64,000 nt of DNA from Ehretia macrophylla (Eukaryota; Streptophyta; Magnoliopsida; Boraginales; Ehretiaceae): positions 91,084,825-91,148,824 of the forward strand of contig CM075764.1 of assembly GCA_037974665.1 (NCBI GenBank), in the 5' to 3' direction. Positions 43,733 to 55,927 of this stretch are shown here, one piece after another (the first letter of the stretch is position 1; each line of letters begins with the position of its first letter). The notes below the pieces were generated by a model. It was given only the letters and a program-made list of their open reading frames with translations. It had not been told where the DNA came from and searched no databases. The position numbers were made by a program, and so were the translations under genes.

Positions 43733-45689
43733 AAAGAAAATGTTCTTAATTTTATGTTATTGTAATTTTCATTATCTTGTTGTAATGTCTTTATGTTTAA
43801 TAAAATAGTGAGGTTTGTTTTTATGGTTTATGTATTTATAGTATTTATATTTATATATGTATATATCTATACCTATATATACTAAGATTATAACTTTTCT
43901 TTCATTTTCGTTTTTAACATTTATGTTATAATATTGTTCAAAAAAAAAAAAGGAAACAGGTTTTCAGTAGGGCGCTCGAGCGCCAGACTGCAGTTGGGAC
44001 TTATAACCTAAGCCTTGACGGCAACAGTACACAAAAAAAAAAAAAAACCTATTTGGATTTAGTTCTTTTGAATATTATATCTAACGGTTGAATTGTTGAT
44101 ATGTCTCGAGAATGTCTTTAGTTAATCTAACCACTAAGGTCTTCTAACGACTTTGGTAATCTGGTGTGATTTCAACCCTTACTGCATAATTTCCCGCAAC
44201 TGTTATGACTATACATTCATTAGTGTATATTTTCTGAGTATCCTCCAATGCATTTGTTAGCAAATCATTAAAGGAGATTTATTGTATATATTTTAATTTG
44301 GTATGTTAAATTTCTCTCTTTAAAAAAAAAAATGGTGTTTGTTCTATTTTGTGTGATTTAGATTTAATTTTTTTTTTTTTTAAATTAAGTTTAAAAAAAA
44401 ATTAGTCCTTGCGAAAGCAAATTGTATATATCATTGAGTCTTAAATTTTGTTTTGTATCACTTTTGTTTTTATCCTCATAACTAGCGTTGGTGTTTGAAG
44501 CTTTTAATGACAAATCTTCTTTCAAAACCATTTGAGGAACAATGCTTGGAATCTTTATCAAGTTGTATCTATCTTTTTAATTTGTAATGCATTGCATCAC
44601 TTTCTTACATTAAAGGCAATGTAAGGTTCGGGTTTGAGGAGGTAGGAGAAAATAGTCGATACCACCTATTAAAAATTTTCCAATTTTTTTTTAAAAATTC
44701 TACTTCACTTATTCATGATAATTAAATTTGAGTAGTTAATTGTTGAAATATGGTTAGATTGTGCAAAATATTTGAATTAACTTTGAATTTGGAATGGAAA
44801 AATGATTAGCCACTAAGAGTTGAGTTTGTATCTAGATTTTTTTTTTGAAACCTTGTTAACTATTATTACATCCCAACAACGTCACATGATTCAATTAGAA
44901 GTTTTTGATTAATTATCGAAAAAGGAGTAGATTGAGATGTTTTCAATGTGAGATGTTGTGTTTTATTAAAATTTGACTTATTTTTCTAGATTAGTATACT
45001 CCTTTGAAAAAAAAAAAGAAAAAAAAGAAAAATGTTTAGATGACTCGCTCAATATCATTTAAATATTAAAAGTGTTGATTCAGCAAAAAGAGGCAAAAAA
45101 GAAACTCATAACAAAATGCTTTCGTCTAACCATTTTTGAGCATTTTTGGTTGTGAAAAAGCTATCAATACAAATCCTATCAAACAAGCCTTCTTTCACGA
45201 AACACAATTTAACCGAAGAAAGGCAACACTTCAAGAAAGTCTTTGAATCAACCAACATCTACTATTCGAGTCATCTATTCATAAAAAAAATATACAAATA
45301 AAAATTAAAAAATGTAAAAAAAAAATATTAAAAAATCTAAGGGAGTATTACATGATTTGGGAGGTAGTTGAGTTTTAACATTTTATGACTATCCATAGAA
45401 AATATTTTTGATTTTACAAATTTTGCGTGATTAATTTATTTACCTCTTAATTGAGTTACAAATGCTTAAAAGGCTCAAATGATTTTTTGTAATTAAGTTG
45501 GTTTCTATTATTTAGATACAAAACAATTTCTTGGGGTAGAATTGTTTGGAAGACAAACTCACTGTTAATCTTGTATTTTATAAAATTTAAATGTATGAAT
45601 ACATTAACTGCTTAAATTTAATATTTTTGAATCTATGAAGTAATTGATACCTTTACTTGAGGACAAACAAAGAATGGGTTTGAGAAGGT
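43733..45689 (+). other. Non-coding 3' interior of the Athila-like element
   Basis: About 2 kb, very AT-rich. It contains GGGCGCTCGAGCGCC at 43970-43984 and a G-rich stretch GGTTCGGGTTTGAGGAGG near 44624-44645, and ends with AATGGGTTTGAGAAGG, a weak polypurine tract, before the right LTR. No pol motif in any frame. Confidence 0.6.
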
Positions 45690-47255
45690 TGATAAATCCA
45701 TATTTTAAGTAATTTTAACCCATTAAATCATGTATGTTGCATTATAATTTCGAGCTTAATTGTATATTTTACACAATTTTAGTGCAATATAGGTTTTGAA
45801 GAAAAAATGGCAAAAACGGCTACAAAAACCAACATTTGGAACAAATATTCGGCGCAACACTAAAGGAAAATTGTAGAAACAGCTTTAAAACGAGCAAATC
45901 GAGATTAAGTTTGGCCAAACTGAGTGCGAAAACAGATTCAGGATGCTAAAAAATCTTGAAATAGATGTGGTCAACTTTTTGGTCAATTTTCAATCAACCG
46001 AGCCTGTCAAAGTCAAAGTTCGGAGTCAAAGTTCACCTACCACAGCAGAAAGTGCACTCGTGCGCCCCTTTTCCGCGCTCGAGCGCCACTTTTTGAAAAA
46101 GGCAAACAAGTAAACGATAGAATGCAGATGGAAAAAGACAGGAAAAAATATAAAAATGAACAGTGCAGAAGGGCACTCGAGCGCGCCTGACTGGCGCACG
46201 AGCGCCCTTCTAAAATCTTGCCTATAAATATTGCGATTTTGCAGCAACGAAGACAACCATTTTTTTCTCTTCTTAGCCAAACTTCTGCTGCTTTAGGAAC
46301 ATAAGCCAAATTTTACCATTTGCTTTGTATATAATCAGTTTTCTTCATATTTTAGCTTAGGAGTAGGTTAGTTTAGTTTAGTTAGGGTCCTAAAATAAGA
46401 GTCGGGCTTATGGATTAACGCCATAGCTTCAGAGAATTCGAGCCGTCTAAATCAAAACGTGCTTAAATTTTGTAACTTTTATTCTTGATTTCGATTTCCG
46501 TTTTGTAAATTTAATTATGGCACTTTAGACCCTTATTTTTGGAATGATTAATAAGTGAAGATATTTTTATAAATATTTAGGTTTATATTAATTAGAGTCT
46601 CATATTCTTTAATTACTTAGCATAATCAATTAATTATGCATATACTTATTGTTATGTTATTGTCAATTGAAAGTACATATATGCCCGGTTTTATAAACCA
46701 GTGGCAATACGAGACTACCTCGGACGGAATTAGCTAGGTTGTACCAGCACCTCCGAGGTTCGTAAGTAAGAAGATTAATTGAGAGATTGGATATTGTTAG
46801 GTTGTATCAACATCTTCAGTCTTGTTAACTAATTAGTCATATTATTTACGTTTGTAAGACTAACTTCAAAAGTGGAGCTTGTAGTCCTATTTCTTGAATG
46901 ATTTATTCTTTTAGTTTAAATCTATAATATTACACTTAAATACTCCGATCGAACTTATCATTCCACATCATGGACTCGCTAAATTGAATTAACCACTCTT
47001 GGACTAAATTATTTTAGTTTAATATCGTACATTTGGACTTAATTTACTATATCTTTGGACTTTTAGACTTAATCAAACTTATCCGTGATGGGAGATAGTC
47101 AAACAAATTATAAACTAAATTCTTAACTTGAAACCGTTAATCCCAATTTCCGTGGATCGACCGTCTATTCGCTACAGTTAGAGGTAATTCAAGGTAAGCA
47201 ATATTTTTAATCATTTAACCTTATCACTATTTTTGAGTGCAAAATGACGTGATCA
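45690..47255 (+). repeat. Right LTR of the Athila-like element
   Basis: 1566 bases, TGATAAATCC...GTGATCA, partner of 40238-41795. The short minus-strand ORFs inside it (46026-46309) recur in the left LTR (40575-40805) and are LTR frames, not genes. Confidence 0.88.
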
Positions 47256-47580
47256 AAATTTGGCGTCGTTGCCGGGGTTTGGCATTCAATTTTTTCATAA
47301 GAGTTTAGTTTATTGTATATAATTCTATCATTGTAAATTTGTATGTAGAATTATTATTTTTAATTTTGTATATACAGTGTTGTTTTAATTTCTTGTATTT
47401 ATTTTCTTCTTTTTGTAAATAAAAAATTCTTAAAACAAAAAAAAAGAGTAAAAAAATTCTTTCTTAAAAAAAAAGATTTTTATTTATTTTCTAGAATGTT
47501 TGTTATTACCTTTCCAAAAAAAACTTGATAAAAATCACATACTCTTGAACCCCATAAAAGAGTTTAAATGGTTTGGGTAG

Positions 47581-47646
<66 letters not shown>

Positions 47647-47865
47647 TTTTTTATTTATTTTTCAAAAAAATTCTGATTTTGAAGAAAATTGGTTTGAGGA
47701 ATATTTTTTCTTTCTATTTTGTGATTTTCCAAAAAAAAAGTCGGGAAAACCACGTTCGAATGCGCCTGATCTCCCGCAGGAGCGCCATTAACCCTAGTAG
47801 AAGGGTTTTAAAACCTTGTTTTTTTCATTCTCCCCTTCATTTTTCTTCACCGCCACCTTCACTTT
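47256..47865 (+). other. Second copy of the Athila-like leader, cut by the chromovirus
   Basis: After the right LTR the sequence repeats the leader found at 41796-42405: primer site TGGCGTCGTTGCCGGGG (47259-47275), the same T-rich segments, then a CT-rich end. An AT run is longer here (47584-47642). It ends at 47865 where the chromovirus LTR begins, before the small ORF would be reached. Confidence 0.85.
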
Positions 47866-50800
47866 TGTCACGTCCCGACCCAACCTATAGAGGCTAGACT
47901 AGGGTATGACCTAATTCATTTATGCTATTTGTGTGACTTAGCAGTTTCTTACGATTAATGCTTAACGTTGGTTTAGAACTCCAAAAGATTTTTTTCGGGA
48001 AAACCAGCAGCATAGCGGCTGTATTTAGGACCTTTGGTTTGACCTAATTTCTAGAACACCTTAAAATTTTCAATCATTAATCCGATTCCAACAAAGATTC
48101 CTATTTTGTCATCAACCGATATGCCTACTAATTTATCTCGAAAGTCTTGTTTAATTAATAAGCCTAGCATGATAACTATGTCCTGATTATTTGTCAATTC
48201 CTGTCATGCAAGTACCTATTATCCTTTAGCTTACGAATGAGCACCTAGGTGAGATTAGATAGAGTTACATTATTTGCTTCTTCACCTAGTGGTTTAAACA
48301 CATATGATAACTACTAATCAAGACAATGAAAGCAAATAACCAAATAAAGAGTTCGTCCGAATGTAGTTAGTACAAGCCAAAATTAGACCCCAAATTACAA
48401 CATGGGTCTTTTACAATAGCAACATAGTAGTCCTCAAAACAAACACAACGTCCACAAAAGCATCCACATTCAGGCAAGGCACATAAGGCACATAATCACT
48501 CCAAGGATTCATCAACAAGCACATTCTTCTCGAGTACCTGTTCCAAATCGGCTTCACCTGTGATGATAAAAGAGGGTGAGCCCTTATGAATTCAGTGAGG
48601 GGAAACAAGTGACAACATTTTGAAATCCTTTTCCGGTTAAACTTATGAAAACCCCTTCGAAAACATGTCACGTAATACAAATAAGAAAGTAAGCATAATA
48701 CAAGAATTAAATTGAACAATAGATACAATTACCAATCATTTCAAGGATACGGTGAGCTTTTGCTCTCAAGTTCATTTCTGATAACCATTGTTGTAGTTGG
48801 CATCCATCATCCACTTATCACTCCAATGGGTGTACTCCGGATTGTACCCCAAATCCTACGACCCAACTCTCCGAGGGTGGAATGCCAAGCGAGAAAGAGA
48901 ATTGGACCATGGTAGTAGGAAGTCATATAACTCATCTAACCATAGGATACAGCCATACAAGCATGCTACGACACTTATACAAGACTGGGTGCAAGAATAG
49001 TTTACTTATCAACATGCAATCATCGAGAATCATGCTTAGAGCTATAAGGACAATTCCGGGTAGCCTATTAACATTTCTCAACATCAATTATAAGTCACAC
49101 AAGAGTGGTTTATGACTTGGGGAGTCTACGTAGCCATTAGGGTTTACAGGGGCCGTGCTCGGGTGTTGGTTTTGTTTGCTAAGAACCACAAGAGGTACTT
49201 AATCCATTTCAAACATGCTTAGGGATTATTGGACAGCCTACTAACCACTCAAATGAATTCATCTAACCATAGGATAATTATTTAGCAAGCATTCATAACC
49301 AATAGGGTCTTAATTTCGGGCTTACACATGCGATTAAACAAGAATTCATCATGTATTGCACCTAAGTCATGCATCAACTAATTTAAGCAACCTCAACCAA
49401 CCTATATAGCCCACATAACTCCTAATTTCCACAATTCAAGCATTTAATACCTCAAGTAAAATTACAATATGATTTAAAGCACATTACCAAGCAAAAATCC
49501 CACTGCAATAGTCTATTTTCTGCATTTTTTTAGCCAAGAAATTAGCCTTCAAATTCAGTGAATCAAATTTAAAATTGAACCTTAATGAGTTCTTTAAATC
49601 TAGGAACAAACCTCGCTGCATTCCGAGTTCGGACTTAGGAGTTATGACCAAAACTGTGAGACTACTCAAAATTGTCCAGTTTCATACACATTTCGATATT
49701 TGCCATTTTTTGGGGTCTTAAACTCAACATTAGCCTTAGCATATTTCTTCCAGATATATTCAAAATGGAAAACTCTAGTGGCCTACCAATTTTCATGCAT
49801 TTTTAACATCGTTTACTTGGCCAAAAATATTTTGTTCTACAAGGACAGAAAGCTGCCAGAAAAATGTGACTGCATATCTCAAAGTTTCTACTTATTTCCA
49901 AGCCATGCAAGAGTAGATATGCTCATATAAACACATATACATGAACTTCAAGAGTAAATACAGCCATATGAGAGCATGCATATGAGTTTTGAAAGCTTTT
50001 GAAAAGATTTAACCCTCACCTTAGCAACTTGATGGATGAAATGCAAGAAATGCTTTTGAATCGCACGAAAAGCCTATTTTCCTTGCTTTGGCCGAGTGCT
50101 AGCTTGTTCTTCCTTAAATCCTAGCTTAGTTAGCAAGTGTAGGAGGGGTGCATATGCTCAAAACAAAAAGAAATGGAAGAGAACTCTTAAAACTTACCTA
50201 TGGCCGAAAGTAGTGAGCTTAGGAGCTTTGTGTGAGTTTCTTGCTTTGTTTTTTGCTATGGCCAAGCACCTAAGTGTCCTTGAGAGCGAAGTTGAGCCTT
50301 GGAAGCTCAAGAGTCAGCTAGAACCAAAAATGGTGAGAGAGGGAGAGAGAGTTGAGAGGAAATGAAGTTTGAAGAATTGTTAGAATGCTTGCATGTGTGT
50401 GTCGGCCTTGGGGCTTTGCAAAGCTGAATTTTGTGTGTCAACTAGAGTATATTTGAATTGTTTTAGCATGTGTAGTGAGAGGGCCGAGAAAGTAAGCTTG
50501 GGTGTTAGCAAAATGGTGTATTGGTGCAAGCAAAAAACATGACATGGTGTAAGTGATTGTCTAGGCATGCATAGGATAAAATATTTGTTCAATCTATTTC
50601 AAATGGCTTGGTATGGCCAGCCATATGGTGCTCAAAAATCTGAATTTTTAGTTTTGTTTTAAGCTTAGTTTATTGTAGGTTAAGTGTATTTTATTGTCTA
50701 GTAGTTTGTGTTGTAAGAGAATGTTGGGGAATTTAGGGAATCTAGGTAGAATAGAATATATAAATGTTTGAGATAGTTTAATATTATTTTAGTGTTAGTG

Positions 50801-51105
50801 AAGTTTGTAGGATTTCTTTATTGTCTAGTGCTTTGTGTAGGAATTTTTATTGATTAGCGCGCAGGCACACCTTCTTAGGTCTAGGGTACGTACTACGAGG
50901 TAAGACACGCACTTCAAGGCAAATGCACAAATTCTAATGTGAATGCACGCAACCCTAAGTGAATGCATGCAAACCAATGCAAGGCACGTAATTCAATGCA
51001 ATGTACATAAATCAAGGGAAGACTCTATATCTAGGTTAAGACACGTAGTTCAAAGTTAGGGCACACGAAATAAGGTAACGCATGTAAATCAAGGTCGGCC
51101 TCACA
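47866..51105 (-). repeat. 3' LTR of the chromovirus
   Basis: 3240 bases. On the minus strand it starts TGTGAGGCCGACC at 51105 and ends GTCGGGACGTGACA at 47866. The end part matches 55928-56967. At the position of 56968 the two copies part, so one of them carries a deletion or other change. ORFs within it (for example 48712-48915) recur in the other copy and have no domain. An AAGGAGGGGAGGA polypurine tract (51118-51106) precedes it. Confidence 0.85.
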
Positions 51106-51145
51106 TCCTCCCCTCCTTAAAAGAATTTCGTCCCAAAATTCAATA

Positions 51146-52780
51146 TTACCTTTGGAATAATGTCGGATACTGTTGCTCCATCTGGTCTCTTTTTTCCCAC
51201 GTTACCTCTTCAACTCTATGTTGATCCCACACTACTTTCACCATCGGTATAGACTTGTTGCACAACACCCGATCTTGTTCGTCTAGGATCCGAATAAGCT
51301 TTTCTTCATAAGACAAGTTCTCCTGTAGCTGCAATGGTTCTGGCTCCAAGATGTGCGATGGATCAGGGTGATACTTCCGTAGCATTGAGATATGGAAGAC
51401 ATCATGAATATTGGAGAGGTTTTAGGGTAGTTCCAAGCGATACGCTAATTTGCCAACCTTTTCAACTATCTCAAATGGTCCTACAAATCTCGAGCTCAAC
51501 TTTCCACCCTTACCATGTTTAATCAATCCCCTCCGAGGTGATAACTTCAAAAATACCTTATCGCCAACCTCAAATTCCAAATTCCGTCTCCGTCGGTCTG
51601 CATAACTTTTCTGCCTGCTTTGGGCGGTAAACATCCGTTTCCGGATGAGGTGGACGTTTTCAACAATCTTCATAAGTTCTGGTAGAAGGGTCGGGTCAAA
51701 AGTATTCGTCTTACTTACTTCATCCCAGTATATTGGAGATCGACACTTACGTCCATACAATGCCTCATATGAGGCCATCCCGATAGTGGCCTGATAGCTG
51801 TTATTATAAGCGAACTCTGCTAGAGGCAGATACTTCTCCCAACCTTTTCCGAAGTCTAGAACACATGCCCTCAACATATCCTCCAAAATTTGAATAGTTC
51901 TCTCAGATTGTCCGTCCGTCTGAGGATGATAAGCTGTACTGAAACTCAACTTCGTCCCCAAAGCTTCTTGTAATCTCTTCCAAAATCGGAAAGTAAAACG
52001 AGGATCCCTATCCGACACAATACTTACAGGCATCCCATGTAGCCTTACAATGTCCGCTACATACATATCTCCTAGTTTTTCAGGACTATCCTCCTTGTTC
52101 ATCGGTATGAAGTGTGCGGTCTTAGTCAATCTATCCACTATGACCCAAACAGCATCATGACCCTTTTATGAGTTGGGCAGGTCCATGACAAAGTCCATAG
52201 TTATGTGTTCCCATTTCCATTGGGGAATTTCCAACGGCTGAAGTAAACTTACCGGTCGTTGATGTTCTGCCTTGACCCTCTAACAAGTCAAACACTGAGC
52301 CACAAACTCTACAATCTCCCTTTTCATGTTATTCCACCAATAGTGTTGCTTTAAATCTCGGTACATCTTCGTTCTGCCGAGGTGAATACTGTATCTTGAG
52401 TTATGGGCTTCTTCAAGAATCTTCTTTTTCAACTCTGGGTCATTAGGGACACAAATTCAACCCTTAAATTTCCAAATACCATTATCATGAAACTTGTAAT
52501 ATGTGTTGTCTTCCTTAATCTTCTGGAACTGCTGATCCTTCTATTGGGCCTCTCGTATCTCGGACAACAAGGTCGATTGAACTTGTGTAGTGGCAAATAG
52601 TACTCCTTTTTGAGTCAATTTTGGCTTCCACAAAAATGCTTCTTCTAACATTTCCTACACATTAACCTTCAATTTTGCCATGCTCGCCTTCCAACTTAAG
52701 GCATCTGCTACTACATTCGCTTTATCGGGCACATAATTGATTGTGCAGTTATAATCATCCAAGAGCTCAATCCACCGTCT
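51146..52780 (-). pseudogene. pol: Chromovirus integrase with chromodomain-like end
   Basis: Continues the pol frame. The zinc-binding part reads YSIHLGRTKMYRDLKQHYWW and later CLTC. The core has [22 protein letters not shown] and [11 protein letters not shown], which supply D, D and E. The tail ([33 protein letters not shown]) is followed by NIHDVFHISMLRKYHPDPSH and a chromodomain-like end (LIRILDEQDRV, KVVWDQHRVEEVTWEKRDQM). In chromoviruses such an end steers integration to certain chromatin. Stops interrupt it, including TAG and TAA codons in the zinc region, one near 52157, and one at 51422 between core tail and chromodomain. Confidence 0.9.
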
Positions 52781-54520
52781 TTATCTTATGTTCAATTCTT
52801 TCTGAGAGAACAAGTACTGCAAACTCTTGTGATCTGTAAACACCTCAAACTTGTTATCCCACAGATAGTGCCTCAATTTCTTTAGTGCAAACATAATAGA
52901 CGCTAGCTCCAAATCATGCGTTGGGTAATTCAATTCATATGGCTTTGGCTTCCTAGAGGCATATGTAATCACTCTACCATTCTGCATCAATGCATAACCC
53001 AGTCCTTCCTTAGAAGTATCGCTATAGATTACAAAGCCTTGACTTCCTTCACGTAATGCAAGAACAGGCATAGTAGTCAATCTTGTCTTCAACTTTTGAA
53101 AGTTGTTCTCACACTTGTCATCCCACACGACCTTTGTTTTCTTCTGAGTGAGCTTTGTAATTATTCCGACAATCCTTGAGAAATCCTTCACGAACCTCTG
53201 ATAATAGCTGGCTAAACCAAGAAAACTCCGAACCTCCGTAACATTTTTCGGCTTCTTCCAAGACATCACTGCTTCTATCTTTGCTGGGTCCACTACTATT
53301 CCTTCTTGAGATATGATGTGCTCCAAGAATGCAATATGGCACAACCAAAATTCACATTTGCTAAACTTTGCATACAATTGATGCTCCCGAAGTTTCTGCA
53401 ATACCAATCACAGATGTTGTTCATGCTCGGCCTCGGACTTTAAGTATACCAAAATATCATCAATAAAGATCACCACAAATTGGTCCAAGTAGGGTTGAAA
53501 TACCCTGTGCATTAAGTCCATAAAGGCTGCAGGGGCATTAGTTAGCTCGAATGGCATTACCACAAACTCGTAGTAACCATATCTTGTCCTGAAAGCCGAT
53601 TTAGGAACATCCTCCTTTTTACTTCGTAGCTGATAATACCCTTGTCTCAAATCGAGCTTCGAATATACTTTAGCTCCTTGAAGTTGGTCAAACAACTCAT
53701 CGATCAGTGGAAGTGGGTATTTATTCTTGACAGTCACTTGGTTCAATCCTTTGTAATCGATGCATAACCTCAACATTCCGTCCTTATTTACAAATAGGAC
53801 TGGTGTACCCCACAAAGAAGAACTCGGTTGAACAAACCCTTTCTTCAACAATTCCTGTGACTGGTCCTTCAATTCTTGTAGCTTGGCTAGTGCCATACGA
53901 TAGGGAGCTTTAGATATCGACTGTGTACCAGGCAGTAATTCTATTACAAACTCGATCTCCCAATCTGGAGGCAAACCCAACAATGCTTCTGGAAACACAT
54001 CGGCATATTCTTTAATCACCGATATTTCTTCCAACTTAGCTTTGTCCGATGGCTTATTGATGAGGTAAGCTAAGTATCCGCTACACCCTATTCTCATGAA
54101 CTTTACTGCTTTCGTGGATGAAATGATGGAACTCCCGGTGAAATCCCTTCGACCCATTACCTCCAATGTTGGCTGGCCAAGTATCTGAAATGTTACAATC
54201 TTCGTCCGGCAATCCAGTTGAGCATGATGCTTTGCCAACCAATCCATCCCTAAGATGACTTCATAGTCTCGAAAGGATAACACTATAAGATTGGCTGAGA
54301 ATTCCCGATTCTTAATTTGAATTTTACATGTTTTACAAGCTAAAATAGTAACAAGTTTAGAACCCATCGGAGTACTGACTTCTACTTCGTAAGACAAACG
54401 TTCAACTCGTAATTTTACACGTTGCATACATAAGGGAGTAATAAATGAATGAGTAGCACCTGGATCGATTAGCACCCTAACAGTTGATTCAGTATCAAGA
54501 ATGTACCTTCAATAACAATA
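52781..54520 (-). pseudogene. pol: Chromovirus protease, reverse transcriptase and RNase H
   Basis: The protease has [10 protein letters not shown] near 54475-54445 (family: D-S-G; Ser is Pro here), then [17 protein letters not shown]. Reverse transcriptase runs [47 protein letters not shown] and the catalytic FIDDILVY at 53467-53444. RNase H follows ([20 protein letters not shown], then DHKSLQYLF). One stop lies after EHEQHL (53408-53410) and another near 52781. Otherwise the frame is open for long stretches. It would copy element RNA into DNA within cytoplasmic particles if intact. A frameshift near 54510 separates it from gag. Confidence 0.92.
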
Positions 54521-55679
54521 GTCTCCTCAGGAAGCTCCTCGCACTCAATAGCATAAGCTCGAGCTAGAACCCTGGGAACTGGAGTCTTGCCTTTACTAGC
54601 TGATTTATTCTGATTTTGGCCTCTCTGCCATTAAGGGCAATCCTTAACCTGATGTTGATCGTTGTTATACCCCACGTATCGTCCTGATTTCCTCCAGCAT
54701 TGGGTCTCAGTGTGACCCTTTTTGTTACAAAATGAACAGGTGACAGCCTAAGTAGCGGGTGAACTACCTGTAGAACCATGGGTGGAAGAGGCTGATGGTG
54801 CTCTTGACGGGCCATGGTCGTTGACTAGTCTGTTTTGGCTCTGGCCCTGACTGCAACTTTGAGTCTGGAAATTCCTTTGTTGTCCTTGAGGCTGGTAGGG
54901 TTTCTTGCTCGGCTGACTCGAACTGGTTCTATCAAGTTTTCTCTTCTCCACTCAGGAAGCAGCAGCAAAAAGAGCAGAATATGTAGTAAAGTCATATGAA
55001 GCCAAGTGATCTTGAATTTCTGGCCTCAACCTATTGATAAATTTCCACATCTTCGCCTCAGGGGTACTAACCATGTATTGTGCATTGCGGGACAGTCTCT
55101 CGAAGCGAGCCTCATACAGAGTCACTATCATGTTGCCTTGGCTCAAGGTCATAAACTCTTCAATCCGCCTCTATCTTGAAACCGCAGGTATGTATTTATC
55201 CTTAAAAGCCTTAACGAAATTACTCCACAAGCGAGGTGTATGATCAGTTTCCCAAAGTGCCTCCACAGTATGCCACCAATGCTCAGCATCCCCATGTAAT
55301 AGAAACACAGCAAACTCAATCCTTTCTTCATCACTATAGTCAAGTGGCTTGTAAATTCTTTCAATCTCAGACAACCAAGCCTCTGCCTTTTCATCATTAG
55401 CTTCCCCGTAGAACTTGGACGGGTGAAAATCAAGGAACTCCCGCATTCTGCTGTTTCTCCCATTGTTACCACCATTCCTGTAGTTGTTACCACCAGCTTC
55501 GTTGTTGTTGTTATTATTTGCTGCTTCACGTGCTTCTTGTCGTTTCATCACTCACGACACCCAATCCATACACTCGCCATCAAGTTAAACATAGCCATGT
55601 CGGGATTAGTTTAGTGAGCATCTCCGGCTTCTTGAGGCTCTTCGTCCCTATTGGTATTGCGGGTACTAGGACCAGCCAT
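54515..55679 (-). pseudogene. gag: Chromovirus gag with one CCHC knuckle
   Basis: ATG at 55679 starts MAGPSTRNTNRDEEPQEAGD, soon followed by a TAA-type stop and a frameshift. The main frame runs from 55551: FLDFHPSKFYGEANDEKAEA, WLSEIERIYK, LLHGDAEHWWHTVE and the rest of the retrotransposon gag domain, then a Gln/Ser-rich linker. The knuckle CSFCNKKGHTETQC (about 54736-54695) is intact. A second one is worn (YVGYNNDQHQVKDCP). In-frame stops lie at about 55171, 54952, 54748 and 54630. Gag would package the element RNA. Confidence 0.88.
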
Positions 55680-55904
55680 CTATAGGCACAAATTATTATG
55701 GACAATTCATTGGGATACGACAAGATAAGAAATTAATGTATAGAGTATGCAACATACAATTTCACGTAAGCATAAAATTCTCAAAGCAGTTAAGACACGT
55801 TGATCACATAAGCACATAGAAACAATATGTAGGCACAATTTACTTAAAAGCTTCTACCCACTGGCCAAGAGTTAAACCCGACTAATGCCTAGTTAGTAAA
55901 CTAA

Positions 55905-55916
55905 GTTTTGATACCA
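55905..55916 (-). promoter_or_regulatory. Primer-binding site of the chromovirus
   Basis: On the minus strand TGGTATCAAAAC lies 11 bases inside the 5' LTR end. It resembles the initiator Met tRNA complement. The gap to the LTR is longer than usual. Confidence 0.65.
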
Positions 55917-55927
55917 TTCTAATAAGG

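Larger units (their letters stand above)
40238..47255 (+). mobile_element. Non-autonomous Athila-like Gypsy element with nested TRIM pair
   Basis: Two LTRs (40238-41795 and 45690-47255) start TGATAAATCC and end GCGATCA or GTGATCA. After each follows a primer site of the tRNA-Asp type. The interior (41796-45689) contains no gag or pol domain. It holds a leader with an interrupted small ORF (42440 to 43732), two TRIM elements (42451-43612), then about 2 kb of AT-rich non-coding DNA. A palindrome with core GCGCTCGAGCGC recurs in LTR, leader and interior. Because leader sequence also follows the right LTR, this is part of an LTR-internal-LTR-internal arrangement and has no right-hand target duplication next to it. 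Confidence 0.83.

Noticed and set aside
46026-46309. Minus-strand ORFs in the right Athila-like LTR
   Set aside because: The same frames occur in the left LTR; they are LTR sequence.
48712-49115. ORFs in the chromovirus 3' LTR
   Set aside because: The first is repeated in the 5' LTR (56764), none has a domain, and the strand is opposite to pol.
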